A stretch of DNA of 64,000 nt from an uncultured Clostridia bacterium (GCA_945482615.1 CALYRG010000001.1:1-64000), one strand, 5' to 3'. Shown: positions 8,032 through 16,897, numbered from the stretch's first letter. Translations and numbers: made by a program. The notes: a model not told the origin generated them from the letters alone.

Positions 8032-8739
8032 ATGAACATGCGCGAATACCGGCTGGGGGTCAGCCACGGCCTGCCGGTAGGAATGGGCTACTTCTCTGTC
8101 AGCTTTGGCTTTGGTGCCATGGCTGTCAGCCAGGGTCTGAAGGTGTGGGAGGCAACGCTGATCTCCCTGACCAATCTGACCAGCGCCGGTCAGTTTGCGG
8201 GGCTGACCGTCATCGTGGCGGGAGCCACCATTCTGGAAATGATCCTCACCCAGCTGATTATCAACAGCCGCTACGCCCTGATGAGTCTTGCACTGAGCCA
8301 GCGGATGGGGCAAAGAATCGGGGTATTCCCCCGAATCCTGATTGCCTTTTTCAACACCGATGAGATCTTTGCCCTGGCCATGGCCCGGCACGAGCCCCTG
8401 ACTGTCCCCTACCTTCTGGGGCTGGGTACCCTGCCCATCCTGGGCTGGACAGGCGGTACGCTATGCGGAGCCCTGGCCGGAAGCGTACTTCCGGTGTCCA
8501 TCCGGAATGCCCTGGGGGTCATGCTCTACGGCATGTTCATCGCCATCGTGGTGCCTCCGGCAAAGCGGGAGCGGGAGATTCTGGCAGCGGTGGGGCTGGC
8601 GCTGGTGTGCAGCAGCCTGTTTGCCTGGCTCCCGGTTCTGCAGAAGGTGTCCGCCGGCATTTCCATCGTGCTGTGCACCCTGGTTTCCGCCTGCATCTGC
8701 GCGGCGGTGTTTCCGGTGAAGGAGGAGGCTGCGGTATGA
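8032..8739 (+). CDS. azlC: AzlC family branched-chain amino-acid exporter, large subunit
   Basis: A 235-residue membrane protein of the AzlC/YgaZ family. The typical opening GLPVGMGYFSVSFGFGAMAVSQGL and the conserved SAGQFAGL and NSRYALMSLALSQR segments are present, with about six membrane helices. The start is uncertain: GTG 8017 is also in frame, but ATG 8032 leaves room for the short leader after the promoter at 7965-7993. It overlaps azlD by 4 bp (ATGA), and AzlC and AzlD form one exporter of branched-chain amino acids or analogues. Confidence 0.9.
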   Translation: MNMREYRLGVSHGLPVGMGYFSVSFGFGAMAVSQGLKVWEATLISLTNLTSAGQFAGLTVIVAGATILEMILTQLIINSRYALMSLALSQRMGQRIGVFPRILIAFFNTDEIFALAMARHEPLTVPYLLGLGTLPILGWTGGTLCGALAGSVLPVSIRNALGVMLYGMFIAIVVPPAKREREILAAVGLALVCSSLFAWLPVLQKVSAGISIVLCTLVSACICAAVFPVKEEAAV

Positions 8740-9053
8740 ACATCCTGCTCTACATTCTGGCCATGGCTCTGACCACTTATCTGATCCGGGTGCTGCCCCT
8801 GACCATCTTCCGCAAGCCCATCCGCAGCCGCTATCTGCGCTCGGTGCTCTATTATGTGCCCTACACCTGTCTGACTGCCATGACTTTTCCCGCAATTCTG
8901 AGCAGCACCACATCCCTGGTCAGCGGCGCGGCTGCCCTGGCTGTGGCCGTGTTCCTGGCCTACCGGGGAAAGAGTCTGATTGTGGTGGCTCTCAGCAGCA
9001 GCGCGGCGGTTCTTGCTGCAGAAGCGGTCATGCGGCTGGCAGGACTTCTATAA
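8736..9053 (+). CDS. azlD: AzlD family branched-chain amino-acid exporter, small subunit
   Basis: A 105-residue hydrophobic protein with four predicted membrane helices. The family pattern TYLIRVLPLTIF and LRSVLYYVPYTCLTAMTFPAI is clear. ATG 8736 overlaps the azlC stop and has GGAGGAGG nine bases upstream. It is the small partner of AzlC. No terminator is obvious before the mntP promoter 64 bp downstream. Confidence 0.9.
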   Translation: MNILLYILAMALTTYLIRVLPLTIFRKPIRSRYLRSVLYYVPYTCLTAMTFPAILSSTTSLVSGAAALAVAVFLAYRGKSLIVVALSSSAAVLAAEAVMRLAGLL

Positions 9054-9116
9054 TCGGAAAATTTGGAATTGTCTTCCTGCTATTGTAAATAAAATGTATA
9101 CTTTCTCCCCATTTTC

Positions 9117-9145
9117 TTGACGAAATGGGAAGTGTCTGTTATAAT
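9117..9145 (+). promoter_or_regulatory. Promoter of mntP
   Basis: TTGACG (9117-9122) and TATAAT (9140-9145), 17-bp spacer. The -10 is only 16 bp from the ATG, so the leader is about 10 nt; no room for a yybP-ykoY manganese riboswitch. Confidence 0.85.
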
Positions 9146-9161
9146 TCGGAGGTTCTTGTAC

Positions 9162-9731
9162 ATGACGATCGGAGAATTGCTGCTGCTCGCTGTCGGCCTG
9201 AGCATGGACGCCTTTGCCGTGTCCGTCTGCAAGGGCCTTGCCACGCCCCATTCCTCCGCAAAGGCCAGTGCCCTGTGCGGTGTCTGGTTCGGCGGCTTTC
9301 AGGGTCTGATGCCCCTGATCGGATTTTTTCTGGGCTCCCTGTTTGCCGAGGCCATTTCCAGCGTGGATCACTGGGTCGCTTGTGGCCTGCTCGCCATCAT
9401 TGGTCTGAACATGCTCAAGGAAGCCCGGGAATGCAGCGACTGTCAGGAATCCGATGGGGATCTGTCGGTGAAGACCATGTTCATTCTGGCGGTAGCCACT
9501 TCCATTGACGCTCTGGCCGTGGGCATTTCCCTGGCCATGGCAGGGAACGTGAGCATCCTGATGGCCGTGATCCTCATTGGCTGCTGCACCTGCATCCTGT
9601 CCGCCATCGGCGTGCAGGTAGGCAGTGCCTTTGGCAACCGGTTTGAGAAAAAGGCGCAGATTGCCGGAGGCATCATCCTCATCCTTCTGGGTATTAAAAT
9701 TCTGCTGGAGCACCTGGGGGTACTGGCATGA
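9162..9731 (+). CDS. mntP: MntP-type manganese efflux pump
   Basis: A 189-residue membrane protein with six predicted helices in two related halves, each with the family's conserved acidic motif: GLSMDAFAVSVCKGLA in the first half and ATSIDALAVGISLA in the second. The C-terminal IAGGIILILLGIKILLEH helix is also typical. Start ATG 9162 is chosen over an upstream in-frame ATG because CGGAGG ends nine bases before it and the promoter overlaps the upstream part. Family role: export of Mn(II). It overlaps the next gene by 4 bp. Confidence 0.93.
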   Translation: MTIGELLLLAVGLSMDAFAVSVCKGLATPHSSAKASALCGVWFGGFQGLMPLIGFFLGSLFAEAISSVDHWVACGLLAIIGLNMLKEARECSDCQESDGDLSVKTMFILAVATSIDALAVGISLAMAGNVSILMAVILIGCCTCILSAIGVQVGSAFGNRFEKKAQIAGGIILILLGIKILLEHLGVLA

Positions 9732-10165
9732 AGTGCACACCTGCACGGCTGCGCCTGTGCACTGCCCTGCTGACCGCCGTTCTGGTGTTCATCTGGGGCA
9801 ACTCTCTGCTGCCGGCATCGGTTTCCCAGCAGTTCAGTGATTTTGTGGGACATGTTCTGGAGGAGATCCTTCCGGTGGGCCTGGAAGACCTGCCGGAGGA
9901 AAGTGAAAGCTTCCTGCTGCGAAAGCTGGCTCACCTGACGGAATTTATCACCCTGGGTGTGCTGCTGGCCTGGAACTGCGCCATGCGTCAGAAAAGAACA
10001 GCTTTTCCCCTGCTGTGGGGCATTGCAGCTGCCTGTATCGATGAGACCATCCAGGTCTTTGTCCCCGGCCGGGGGCCGGGACTGCGGGATGTGGCCATCG
10101 ATTCTCTCGGCGTGCTGCTGGGTATCGTTTTGCTCCATTTGGGGCATAGATATCTCAAACATTGA
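9728..10165 (+). CDS. VanZ-like family membrane protein
   Basis: A 145-residue protein with about four membrane helices. The VanZ-like signature is seen in FLLRKLAHLTEFITLGVLLAW and DETIQVFVPGRGPGLRDVAIDSLGVLLG. It overlaps the mntP stop (ATGA) and is therefore probably co-transcribed. VanZ itself gives low-level teicoplanin resistance; the chromosomal members have no established role. Confidence 0.85.
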   Translation: MKCTPARLRLCTALLTAVLVFIWGNSLLPASVSQQFSDFVGHVLEEILPVGLEDLPEESESFLLRKLAHLTEFITLGVLLAWNCAMRQKRTAFPLLWGIAAACIDETIQVFVPGRGPGLRDVAIDSLGVLLGIVLLHLGHRYLKH

Positions 10166-10191
10166 AGAAACATTAAACGGAGGAACTCTCT

Positions 10192-10776
10192 ATGAAACGC
10201 GCATTATCCATTTTGATGCTGGCCGCACTGCTCACCGGCTGCGGCAGCAGCAAGGCTCCCGCTCCCACTGCGGCTCCCACGGAAACCACCGTTGCCGCTG
10301 CCCCCGCTCCGGCCCCTTTGGAAATCCTGGAGACCGTTTGGGCTGCCATCCCGGAGGAAAACCGTTTCCCCGCCTGCGGCGGCGAAATGACCGATACCAT
10401 TCAGGAGGGTCCCGGCGCCCTGGATCCTGCCAACACCGACGCGCTCCTGTACACCCTGCTTGTGCCCGAGGAGCAGGTTGCAAACGTCAGGGAAGCCGCT
10501 TCCCTGATCCACATGATGAACACCAACACCTTCACCTGCGGCACATTCCGTCTGGAGGGCGTTACCGACGGCGTATTTGCCGATGCCATGAAAAACCGCA
10601 TCCTGAACAATCAGTGGATGTGTGGTTTCCCGGAGCGTGTGATTATTGCCTCCTTCGGCGACGACACCGTGCTGTGCGCCTACGGCAAGAACAGTGCGCT
10701 GGATCCTTTCATGGATCAGCTTACCAAGACCTACTCCGGTCAGATGGTTCTTCTGGTGGACGAGCCCATCGAATAA
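10192..10776 (+). CDS. DUF4358 lipoprotein
   Basis: A 194-residue protein. Signal peptide and lipobox LTGC (Cys at about residue 17) are followed by an Ala/Pro/Thr linker (about 20-45) and a DUF4358 domain. I identify DUF4358 from its spacing and from its genomic setting: in clostridia it accompanies MBOAT acyltransferase and DHHW/SGNH genes, as here. Expected on the outside of the membrane. An AACGGAGGA ribosome site lies 7-8 bases before the ATG. It is separated from the MBOAT gene by a GC-rich stem-loop. Confidence 0.75.
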   Translation: MKRALSILMLAALLTGCGSSKAPAPTAAPTETTVAAAPAPAPLEILETVWAAIPEENRFPACGGEMTDTIQEGPGALDPANTDALLYTLLVPEEQVANVREAASLIHMMNTNTFTCGTFRLEGVTDGVFADAMKNRILNNQWMCGFPERVIIASFGDDTVLCAYGKNSALDPFMDQLTKTYSGQMVLLVDEPIE

Positions 10777-10784
10777 TCCCAATC

Positions 10785-10806
10785 GAGGCGGCCTGTGTGC
10801 CGCCTC
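10785..10806 (+). terminator. Intercistronic stem-loop (weak or processing site)
   Basis: GAGGCGGC (10785-10792) pairs with GCCGCCTC (10799-10806) around CTGTGT. No U-tract follows (AATTCC), so it is more likely an mRNA processing or stability element than a strong terminator. Confidence 0.4.
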
Positions 10807-10833
10807 AATTCCTATGAAAAGAGGTGGCTGCAC

Positions 10834-12207
10834 ATGGTTTTTTCCAGCATTCCCTTCCTGTATTATTTTCTTCCGGCTGTGATGCTGGTCTATTTTGCGG
10901 CACCCGGGAAGCTGAAAAACGGTGTGCTGCTCCTGTTCAGCCTCCTGTTTTACGGCTGGAGCGAGCCCCGGCTGCTGGCGCTGATGGTCGCAACAATTCT
11001 TCTGTTCTACCTGTGCGGCCTTGCCATCGGAAAAACCCGGCGCAGGTCGTTTCTGGTTCTGGGCACCGTACTGGGCGTGGGCCTGCTTGCCGTTTTCAAG
11101 TACGCCGATTTCTTCATCGGCAGCGTCAACGCCGCCACCGGGCTGTCCCTGCCCATGCTCCGGCTGGCTTTGCCTGTGGGCATCAGCTTCTACACCTTCC
11201 AGTGCCTGAGCTATATCGTGGATGTCTACCGGGGCAGTGTGCCCCCCCAGAAGAACCTCGTCTCCTTCGGCGCATATGTGGCCCTCTTTCCCCAGCTGAT
11301 CGCAGGCCCCATCGTCCGCTACGCCCATGTGGCCCGGGAGCTGGAAAGCCGCTGTCACACTTGGGAGGACGCGGCCCAGGGTGCACGTCGGTTTCTGGTG
11401 GGCCTGGGCAAGAAGGTGCTGCTGGCGGACAATTTTGCCCTGCTTATCCGGCTGTTCCGGGAAAGCGGAGAGAAAAGCGTCCTGTTTTACTGGATGTATG
11501 CCGCCGCCTTTACCCTGAACATCTACTTCGATTTTTCCGGCTACTCCGACATGGCCATCGGCCTGGGACGGATCTTCGGCTTCCACTTTGAGGAGAATTT
11601 CAACTATCCGTATCTATCCCGGAGCGTCACCGAGTTCTGGCGGCGCTGGCACATGTCCCTGGGCTCCTGGTTCCGGGACTATGTGTATATCCCCCTGGGG
11701 GGCAACCGTGTCAGCAGGCCCCGGTGGTTTCTGAATATCCTCACCGTGTGGCTGCTCACCGGCCTGTGGCACGGTGCAGCCTGGAATTTTGTGCTGTGGG
11801 GTCTGCTGTTCGCGGCGCTGCTGCTGCTGGAAAAGGCCCTGCCCGGAATCCAAAAGCTCCCCCGGTGGCTCTGCCATGGCTATGTACTGCTGGTGATTGC
11901 CATGAGCTTCGTGCTGTTCAATGCCGACAGCCTGTCTCAGGCATCCTCGGACTATCGGGCGCTGTTTGGCTTTGGGGGGCTTCCCGTCGTGACGAAAGTC
12001 ACCTTGTACTATCTGCGCTCCTACGCTGTGCTGTTCCTCCTGGGCATTCTGGGTGCAACTCCCCTGCCCCGGCGCATTGGGGCGCGGATCGCCGCATCCC
12101 GGGCCGGAACCGTCCTGACGGGGCTGTTCCTGGCGGCGGTGCTGCTGGTGTGTACGGCATATATGGTGGATGGGTCCTTCAGTCCCTTCCTGTATTTCCG
12201 GTTCTGA
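10834..12207 (+). CDS. MBOAT family O-acyltransferase (AlgI/DltB/PatA type)
   Basis: A 457-residue polytopic membrane protein. Family marks: FSSIPFLYYFLP at the start, PVGISFYTFQCLSYIVDVYRG, FPQLIAGPIVRY, FDFSGYSDMAIGLGRIFGF, EFWRRWHMSLGSWFRDYVYIP and the catalytic-His segment LTGLWHGAAWNF. Start ATG 10834 has GAGGTGG six bases upstream; an upstream in-frame ATG lacks a site. Family role: transfer of acyl (often acetyl) groups across the membrane to surface polysaccharide. Its neighbours, a DUF4358 lipoprotein and a DHHW protein, make the standard three-gene clostridial set. Confidence 0.93.
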   Translation: MVFSSIPFLYYFLPAVMLVYFAAPGKLKNGVLLLFSLLFYGWSEPRLLALMVATILLFYLCGLAIGKTRRRSFLVLGTVLGVGLLAVFKYADFFIGSVNAATGLSLPMLRLALPVGISFYTFQCLSYIVDVYRGSVPPQKNLVSFGAYVALFPQLIAGPIVRYAHVARELESRCHTWEDAAQGARRFLVGLGKKVLLADNFALLIRLFRESGEKSVLFYWMYAAAFTLNIYFDFSGYSDMAIGLGRIFGFHFEENFNYPYLSRSVTEFWRRWHMSLGSWFRDYVYIPLGGNRVSRPRWFLNILTVWLLTGLWHGAAWNFVLWGLLFAALLLLEKALPGIQKLPRWLCHGYVLLVIAMSFVLFNADSLSQASSDYRALFGFGGLPVVTKVTLYYLRSYAVLFLLGILGATPLPRRIGARIAASRAGTVLTGLFLAAVLLVCTAYMVDGSFSPFLYFRF

Positions 12208-12220
12208 GGAGGGCCGCAAT

Positions 12221-13297
12221 ATGAAAAAAATGCTGCTCTGCCTTGGTTCGCTCTGGGCGCTGCTTGCCCTTGCCGCCTGGTTTCTCCCCGCCAGAGCCGT
12301 GGACGACGCAGAGCGCCGCCCTCTGGCGCAGCACCCCAAGACCAGTCTCCAGACGGTGCTGGATGGATCATTCCAATCCGGCTTTGAAGACTACGCCCAG
12401 GATCAGTTTCCCCTGCGGCAGACCTTTCGGCAGCTCAAGGCCGTGTTTCACACCTATGTGCTGAACCAGAAGGACAACAACGGAATCTACATGGCGGACG
12501 GCTTCGCCGTGGCCCAGGAATACCCCTTGAAGGAAGCCTCCCTGGAACACGCCCTGTCCCGGCTGGAATACCTCCACAAAAAATACCTTCAGGACAGCCG
12601 GGTGGTCATGGCCGTAATTCCGGACAAGAATTACTATCTGGCGCCGGAAAGCGGCCAACTGAGCCTCGACTATGACGCTCTGTTTGAAAAGTGCCGCCTT
12701 CCCTGGGCTGAGAATCTGGATCTGACCGGCACGCTGACCGCAGAGGATTTCTACCGCACCGACACCCACTGGCGGCAGGAACGGCTCTTTCCTGCGGCGA
12801 ACGCCATCTGTCAGGCTCTGGGGGTCACCGGACCTGATCCGGCGGACTACACCGTGGAAGCCCTGGCCCGGCCCTTCTATGGGGTCTACTACGGCCAGGC
12901 CGCCCTTCCCATGGAGCCGGACACCATGTACCTTCTGCGAAGCGATCTTCTGAGCCAATGCACCGTGTACGACTACGAAAGCGGTCAGCTTCTTCCCATC
13001 TACAATGAGCGCAAGCTCACTGCCAAGGATCTGTACGAGGTGTATCTGTCCGGCCCCCGGTCGCTGCTCACAATCACCAACCCCGGCGCCGCCACGGACC
13101 GGGAGCTGATCCTCTTCCGGGATTCCTTCGCCAGCGCCATCACGCCGCTGCTGCTGACTGACTACCGGACGGTGACGCTGGTGGACATTCGTTATATCCA
13201 GACTGATATGCTGAGCAGATTTCTGGATTTCCACGGCCAGAACGTGCTGATTCTCTACAGCGCACTGGTTCTGAACAACAGCACAACCATGAAATAA
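12221..13297 (+). CDS. DHHW family SGNH-like protein
   Basis: A 358-residue protein with one N-terminal membrane anchor or signal (MKKMLLCLGSLWALLALAAW). The family hallmark appears as TDTHWRQER (D-x-H-W), preceded by VMAVIPDKNYYL. Near the C-terminus ELILFRDSFASAITPLL provides the SGNH-like GDSF segment. DHHW proteins resemble AlgX/AlgJ, which present the substrate to, or complete acetyl transfer from, an MBOAT partner outside the cell. It starts 13 bp after the MBOAT stop with a GAGGAGG site. The operon ends at a strong terminator. Confidence 0.88.
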   Translation: MKKMLLCLGSLWALLALAAWFLPARAVDDAERRPLAQHPKTSLQTVLDGSFQSGFEDYAQDQFPLRQTFRQLKAVFHTYVLNQKDNNGIYMADGFAVAQEYPLKEASLEHALSRLEYLHKKYLQDSRVVMAVIPDKNYYLAPESGQLSLDYDALFEKCRLPWAENLDLTGTLTAEDFYRTDTHWRQERLFPAANAICQALGVTGPDPADYTVEALARPFYGVYYGQAALPMEPDTMYLLRSDLLSQCTVYDYESGQLLPIYNERKLTAKDLYEVYLSGPRSLLTITNPGAATDRELILFRDSFASAITPLLLTDYRTVTLVDIRYIQTDMLSRFLDFHGQNVLILYSALVLNNSTTMK

Positions 13298-13300
13298 AGA

Positions 13301-13359
13301 AAAAACGCGGGCGACTGGCAGCTCTCCGTCGGAGGGTCTGTCAATCGCCCGCAATTTTT
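13301..13359. terminator. Bidirectional terminator between DHHW and MATE genes
   Basis: GCGGGCGA (13307-13314) pairs with TCGCCCGC (13345-13352); an inner stem is possible in the 30-nt loop. The stem is flanked by AAAAA on the left and TTTTT on the right, so it serves both converging genes. Confidence 0.85.
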
Positions 13360-13365
13360 CGCGTT

Positions 13366-14748
13366 TTATTCCGTCAGGTTCCGGATCCACTTGCCTTGTT
13401 TGAGCATAATGGTGCCCAAAATGCACTTGCAGCAGTTGGCCAGCTGACACACGGTGTACAGGGGGATGATGGTGATGCTGGTCAGGCGGCTGAGCACAAA
13501 CGCGATGGACACATTGCCCAGCCAGGTATAGCAGCTGTCGAAGAGCAGGGTAACCATCACCTGGCCGCCGGAGCGGAGGGTGAAGTAGGTTGCATTGGCA
13601 TAGGCGTCAAAGGGCATCACCAGTGCAGAAATGAGGATCAGCCGGGACGCCAGCAGCCGCACCTCCTGGGTGGTGTTGTAGATGCGGGGGAACGCACCGG
13701 ACACCGAGGCCATCAGAAGACCAAACAACACGCTGGACGCCACAGACACCGTAATGAGCTTGCGGTTGGCATCGCGCACTTCCTCTTCCCGGCAGCCGGA
13801 GCCCAGCATCTGGCCCATGATGATGCCCACCGATACGCCCATCGCCATAAACACCACGCTGCTCAGGTTAAACAGGGTGGAGGAAATGTTCATGGCAGGA
13901 ACCACAGTCAGGCCGCAGGTGGAGTAGCACTGATTCAGCACCGCCACACCGCTGGCCCACAGCAGCTCGTTGACCAGCAGCGGCATTCCCTTGAGGAAGA
14001 TGTCCCGGAGCAGCACTGCCGGAATACGGAAGGAATGGTAGGCCCCCCGGATGAAGGGATTCTTCTGGCTGTGGGTGTGGGTCCACACGGCCACGATGGC
14101 CAGCTCCGCGTACCGGGAGATGACGGTTGCCAGGGCCGCGCCCTCCACGCCCATGGCCGGGGCGCCGAAGTGGCCGAAAATCAGTACGTAGTTCAGGCAC
14201 AGGTTGATCAGCACCGCGGCAATGCCCGCCGCCATGGGAACCATGGTCTGTCCGGTTTCCCGGAGGGTGCTGGAATAGACGTTGGCCAGGGCAAAGGGAA
14301 CCAGTCCCCACAGCATCCAGCGCAGATACTGCATACCGTACGCCAGAACCTGGGCGGCATCCGCCGCGTCACCCTCGCCGGTGAGGTACAGCCGAACCAG
14401 GCTTTCGCCCCCAACCCGGAAGATAGCCCAGCCCACGACTGCCAGGAAGGCGCAGATCAGGAACTTAAAGCGGAAGGTATGCCGGACGCCCTTGTGATCC
14501 TGGGAGCCGTAGAACTGGGCGGTAAAGATGCCCGCGCCGGAGCTGGCTCCAAAAATACACAGATTGAATACAAACAGCAGGCCGTTGACGATGGAAGCGC
14601 CGCTCATAGGCGCGGTGCCGATCTGACCCACCATGATGTTGTCCAGCATGGACACGAAGTTGGTAATGCCATTTTGAATCATAATGGGAATGGCGATCCC
14701 GAAGACCCGGCGGAAGAACGCCCGGTCACCAATGTAACGCTTCAGCAT
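13366..14748 (-). CDS. MATE family efflux transporter (first of two)
   Basis: A 460-residue protein with twelve predicted membrane helices. MATE marks include IAIPIMIQNGITNFVSMLDNIMVGQIGT at the start and the central VEGAALATVISRYAELAIV segment. It exchanges cations for small organic molecules; the substrate is unknown. Start ATG 14748 follows GAGAGGAG. It lies 16 bp downstream of an MFS gene on the same strand, so the two transporters are probably co-transcribed. Related only at family level to the second MATE at 52285-53622. Confidence 0.92.
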   Translation of the reverse strand: MLKRYIGDRAFFRRVFGIAIPIMIQNGITNFVSMLDNIMVGQIGTAPMSGASIVNGLLFVFNLCIFGASSGAGIFTAQFYGSQDHKGVRHTFRFKFLICAFLAVVGWAIFRVGGESLVRLYLTGEGDAADAAQVLAYGMQYLRWMLWGLVPFALANVYSSTLRETGQTMVPMAAGIAAVLINLCLNYVLIFGHFGAPAMGVEGAALATVISRYAELAIVAVWTHTHSQKNPFIRGAYHSFRIPAVLLRDIFLKGMPLLVNELLWASGVAVLNQCYSTCGLTVVPAMNISSTLFNLSSVVFMAMGVSVGIIMGQMLGSGCREEEVRDANRKLITVSVASSVLFGLLMASVSGAFPRIYNTTQEVRLLASRLILISALVMPFDAYANATYFTLRSGGQVMVTLLFDSCYTWLGNVSIAFVLSRLTSITIIPLYTVCQLANCCKCILGTIMLKQGKWIRNLTE

Positions 14749-14764
14749 AATCTCCTCTCAAAAA

Positions 14765-15934
14765 TCAAACACAGTGGTTAACGGAAACCACCTTCAGCAT
14801 TCTTTCGTGCATGGTAACCATCAGCACCAGAATCGCCAGCAGGAACACCGGCAGCAGGGCTGTGGTGATGTGGTTGGCGATGAGGCCAAAGATGGGAGGC
14901 GCGGCGCAGGTACCCACATAGGCGCTGGCCATCTGCACACCGATGAGCGCCTGGGATTTGTCCGCACCGAAGTTGCCGGGGGTGGAGTGAATGATGCAGG
15001 GATAGATGGGGGCGCAGCCCAGACCAATGAGGATCAGGCCAGCCAGAGACACCGCCCGGCCCAGAGGCAGCAGCATGGCGGCAATACCCAGTCCGATCAC
15101 CCCCTGCCCCATACGGATCAGCTGGGTATCGCTGAATTTCATGGTAAGAAATCCGTTCAGGGCCCGTCCGGCAGTGATACCGATGTAGAACAGGCTGGCA
15201 AAGAAGGCCGCCGTTTCGGCGGACACCCCCTTGATCAGCACCAGGTAGGAGCTGGCCCACAGGGCAGCGGTCTGCTCAACGGCGCAGTAGCAGAAGAAGG
15301 TGATGAGGATTTGTTTCGCGCCGGGGATACGTACCACCTGGGAGATGGGCAGCGGCTTGGTGCCGTGGGGGTCGCTGCCGTCACCGGGGCGCTTCTTCCA
15401 CAGAGGCAGGCTCAGGAAAATGCAGGCGCAGAGCACCACCTGAATGATGCCCACATACCGGTAGGCGGCGCTCCAGTGTCCGCCGCCGGAGAGCACCATG
15501 CCCATAACATAGGGGCCGGTGGCCGCACCCAGGCCCCACATGCAGTGCAGCCAGCTCATGTGGCGGCTGGTGTAGTGCAGGGCCACATAGTTATTCAGGG
15601 ATGCATCCACGCTGCCCGCGCCCAGACCGTAGGGGATGGCCCACAGGCACAGCATCCAGAAGGAGCTGCTTACCGAAAAGCCCAGCAATGCGGCAGCGGT
15701 GATGGCTACACTGATGGCCGTGACCTTGCCGGTGCCCAGATAGTAGGTCAGCCGGTCTCCCATGAGGCTTGCCACGATGGTGCCCAGGGCAATAATCATG
15801 GACAGCACGCCGGCATAGGACAGCGGCGCGCCGAACTCCACATACATGGTTGGCCAGGCCGCGCCCAGCAAACCGTCCGGCAGGCCCAGGCTGATAAAAG
15901 CAATATAAATAATCGCAAGCAGCAGATGTGTCAT
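14765..15934 (-). CDS. MFS transporter
   Basis: A 389-residue, twelve-helix major facilitator. The N-terminal ISLGLPDGLLGAAWP and the loop GDRLTYYLGTGKVTA match the sugar/FucP-like branch of MFS found in Firmicutes. The second half contains GLGCAPIYPCIIHSTPGNFG, also typical of that branch. The substrate cannot be assigned. A -10-like TATAAT (minus strand) lies at 15978-15973, about 40 bp before the ATG, but I see no good -35. MATE follows 16 bp downstream. Confidence 0.88.
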   Translation of the reverse strand: MTHLLLAIIYIAFISLGLPDGLLGAAWPTMYVEFGAPLSYAGVLSMIIALGTIVASLMGDRLTYYLGTGKVTAISVAITAAALLGFSVSSSFWMLCLWAIPYGLGAGSVDASLNNYVALHYTSRHMSWLHCMWGLGAATGPYVMGMVLSGGGHWSAAYRYVGIIQVVLCACIFLSLPLWKKRPGDGSDPHGTKPLPISQVVRIPGAKQILITFFCYCAVEQTAALWASSYLVLIKGVSAETAAFFASLFYIGITAGRALNGFLTMKFSDTQLIRMGQGVIGLGIAAMLLPLGRAVSLAGLILIGLGCAPIYPCIIHSTPGNFGADKSQALIGVQMASAYVGTCAAPPIFGLIANHITTALLPVFLLAILVLMVTMHERMLKVVSVNHCV

Positions 15935-16013
15935 GGTGGGAACGTCTCCTCTGTCAATAATCGATTGCGTACATTATAACATGAATGATCCAAAAAGAAT
16001 AGGGACAAATGTG

Positions 16014-16042
16014 TTGAAAAATCGGTTTTTTTCTGCTATGAT
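16014..16042 (+). promoter_or_regulatory. Promoter of the alpha/beta hydrolase gene
   Basis: TTGAAA (16014-16019) and TATGAT (16037-16042), 17-bp spacer, 26 bp before the ATG. Confidence 0.7.
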
Positions 16043-16068
16043 GGGGAAAATCTCAGGTTGGAGGCTCT

Positions 16069-16839
16069 ATGATGGAAACCGAATTTTCCCTTGACTTACC
16101 CGATCTGACTGTCAAATGTATTCTCACCCTTCCGGAGGGAAGGGTGAGTCGGATCGTCATAGGTGTTCACGGCATCGGCGGCAGCTCCCGGGACCCGATT
16201 CAGAACGCACTGGCCGAGGAGATGTCCCTGTTCGACTCCGCCGTATTTCGCTTTGATCTGCCCGGCCATGGGCAGAGCCCAACCGACGAGCTGACTCTGG
16301 CCGGCTGCACGGCTTCCCTGACTGCCGTTGCCCGGGAAGCCCGGAGGCGCTTTCCGGAGGTGGAGGATCTTTGCATCTTCGCCAGCGGCTTTGGTGCCTA
16401 TGTCACCCTGGTCTCCATCGATCAGCTGCTGGCACTTCCCGGCAGGCTGAAGCTGGTGGTTCAAACCCCCTCTGTGCGGATGGATCTGACCATTCTGGCC
16501 ATGTGCGGCCTCACAGCCGAAACGCTGTGGACCATGGACAGCTTTACCCTGCGCTCTCCCCGGCCTCTGAAAATCTCCTACCGGTTCTTTGAAGAGCTGG
16601 TGGATCACTTCGCTGTCAACACCTACCCAGTGCCCATGCTGATCCTCCACGGCGAGGAAGACAGCTTCATCCGCATGGCAGATGTGCGGGTGCTGCGGGA
16701 CAAAAACGAACAGAGCAAGCTGGTCATCATTCCCGGCACCAGCCACCGCTTCCTGGAATCCGGAGCCTGGGATATGGTGGTGGATCTGACCCGGGACTGG
16801 TTTGAATTTGAGCAGGTCCTGCTGAGCGACTGGGAGTGA
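16069..16839 (+). CDS. Alpha/beta hydrolase (serine aminopeptidase S33-like)
   Basis: A 256-residue cytoplasmic hydrolase. The oxyanion segment GVHGIGGSSRDP, FDLPGHGQSP after strand 4, the acid loop LILHGEEDSF and the catalytic His in PGTSHRF are present. The nucleophile elbow reads FASGFGAY, so Ser is flanked by Phe rather than Gly at -2 and Phe at +2 (canonical GxSxG); the Gly sits at +3. This is a departure from the family consensus. The Ser is probably still the nucleophile, but activity is not certain. Single-gene unit with its own promoter and terminator. Confidence 0.82.
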   Translation: MMETEFSLDLPDLTVKCILTLPEGRVSRIVIGVHGIGGSSRDPIQNALAEEMSLFDSAVFRFDLPGHGQSPTDELTLAGCTASLTAVAREARRRFPEVEDLCIFASGFGAYVTLVSIDQLLALPGRLKLVVQTPSVRMDLTILAMCGLTAETLWTMDSFTLRSPRPLKISYRFFEELVDHFAVNTYPVPMLILHGEEDSFIRMADVRVLRDKNEQSKLVIIPGTSHRFLESGAWDMVVDLTRDWFEFEQVLLSDWE

Positions 16840-16858
16840 CTTTCTACCCTGCCGTAAA

Positions 16859-16897
16859 AATCGTGCCATTCCGTTTTGGGAATGGCGCGGTTTTTCG
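16859..16897 (+). terminator. Terminator of the alpha/beta hydrolase gene
   Basis: CGTGCCATTCC (16862-16872) pairs with GGGAATGGCGCG (16878-16889) around a GTTTT loop, with a G-C/G-T mismatch, then TTTTTCGTTTTT. Confidence 0.85.

Noticed and set aside
9146-9161. yybP-ykoY manganese riboswitch upstream of mntP.
   Set aside because: The promoter -10 ends only 16 bp before the ATG, so there is no leader long enough to hold one.
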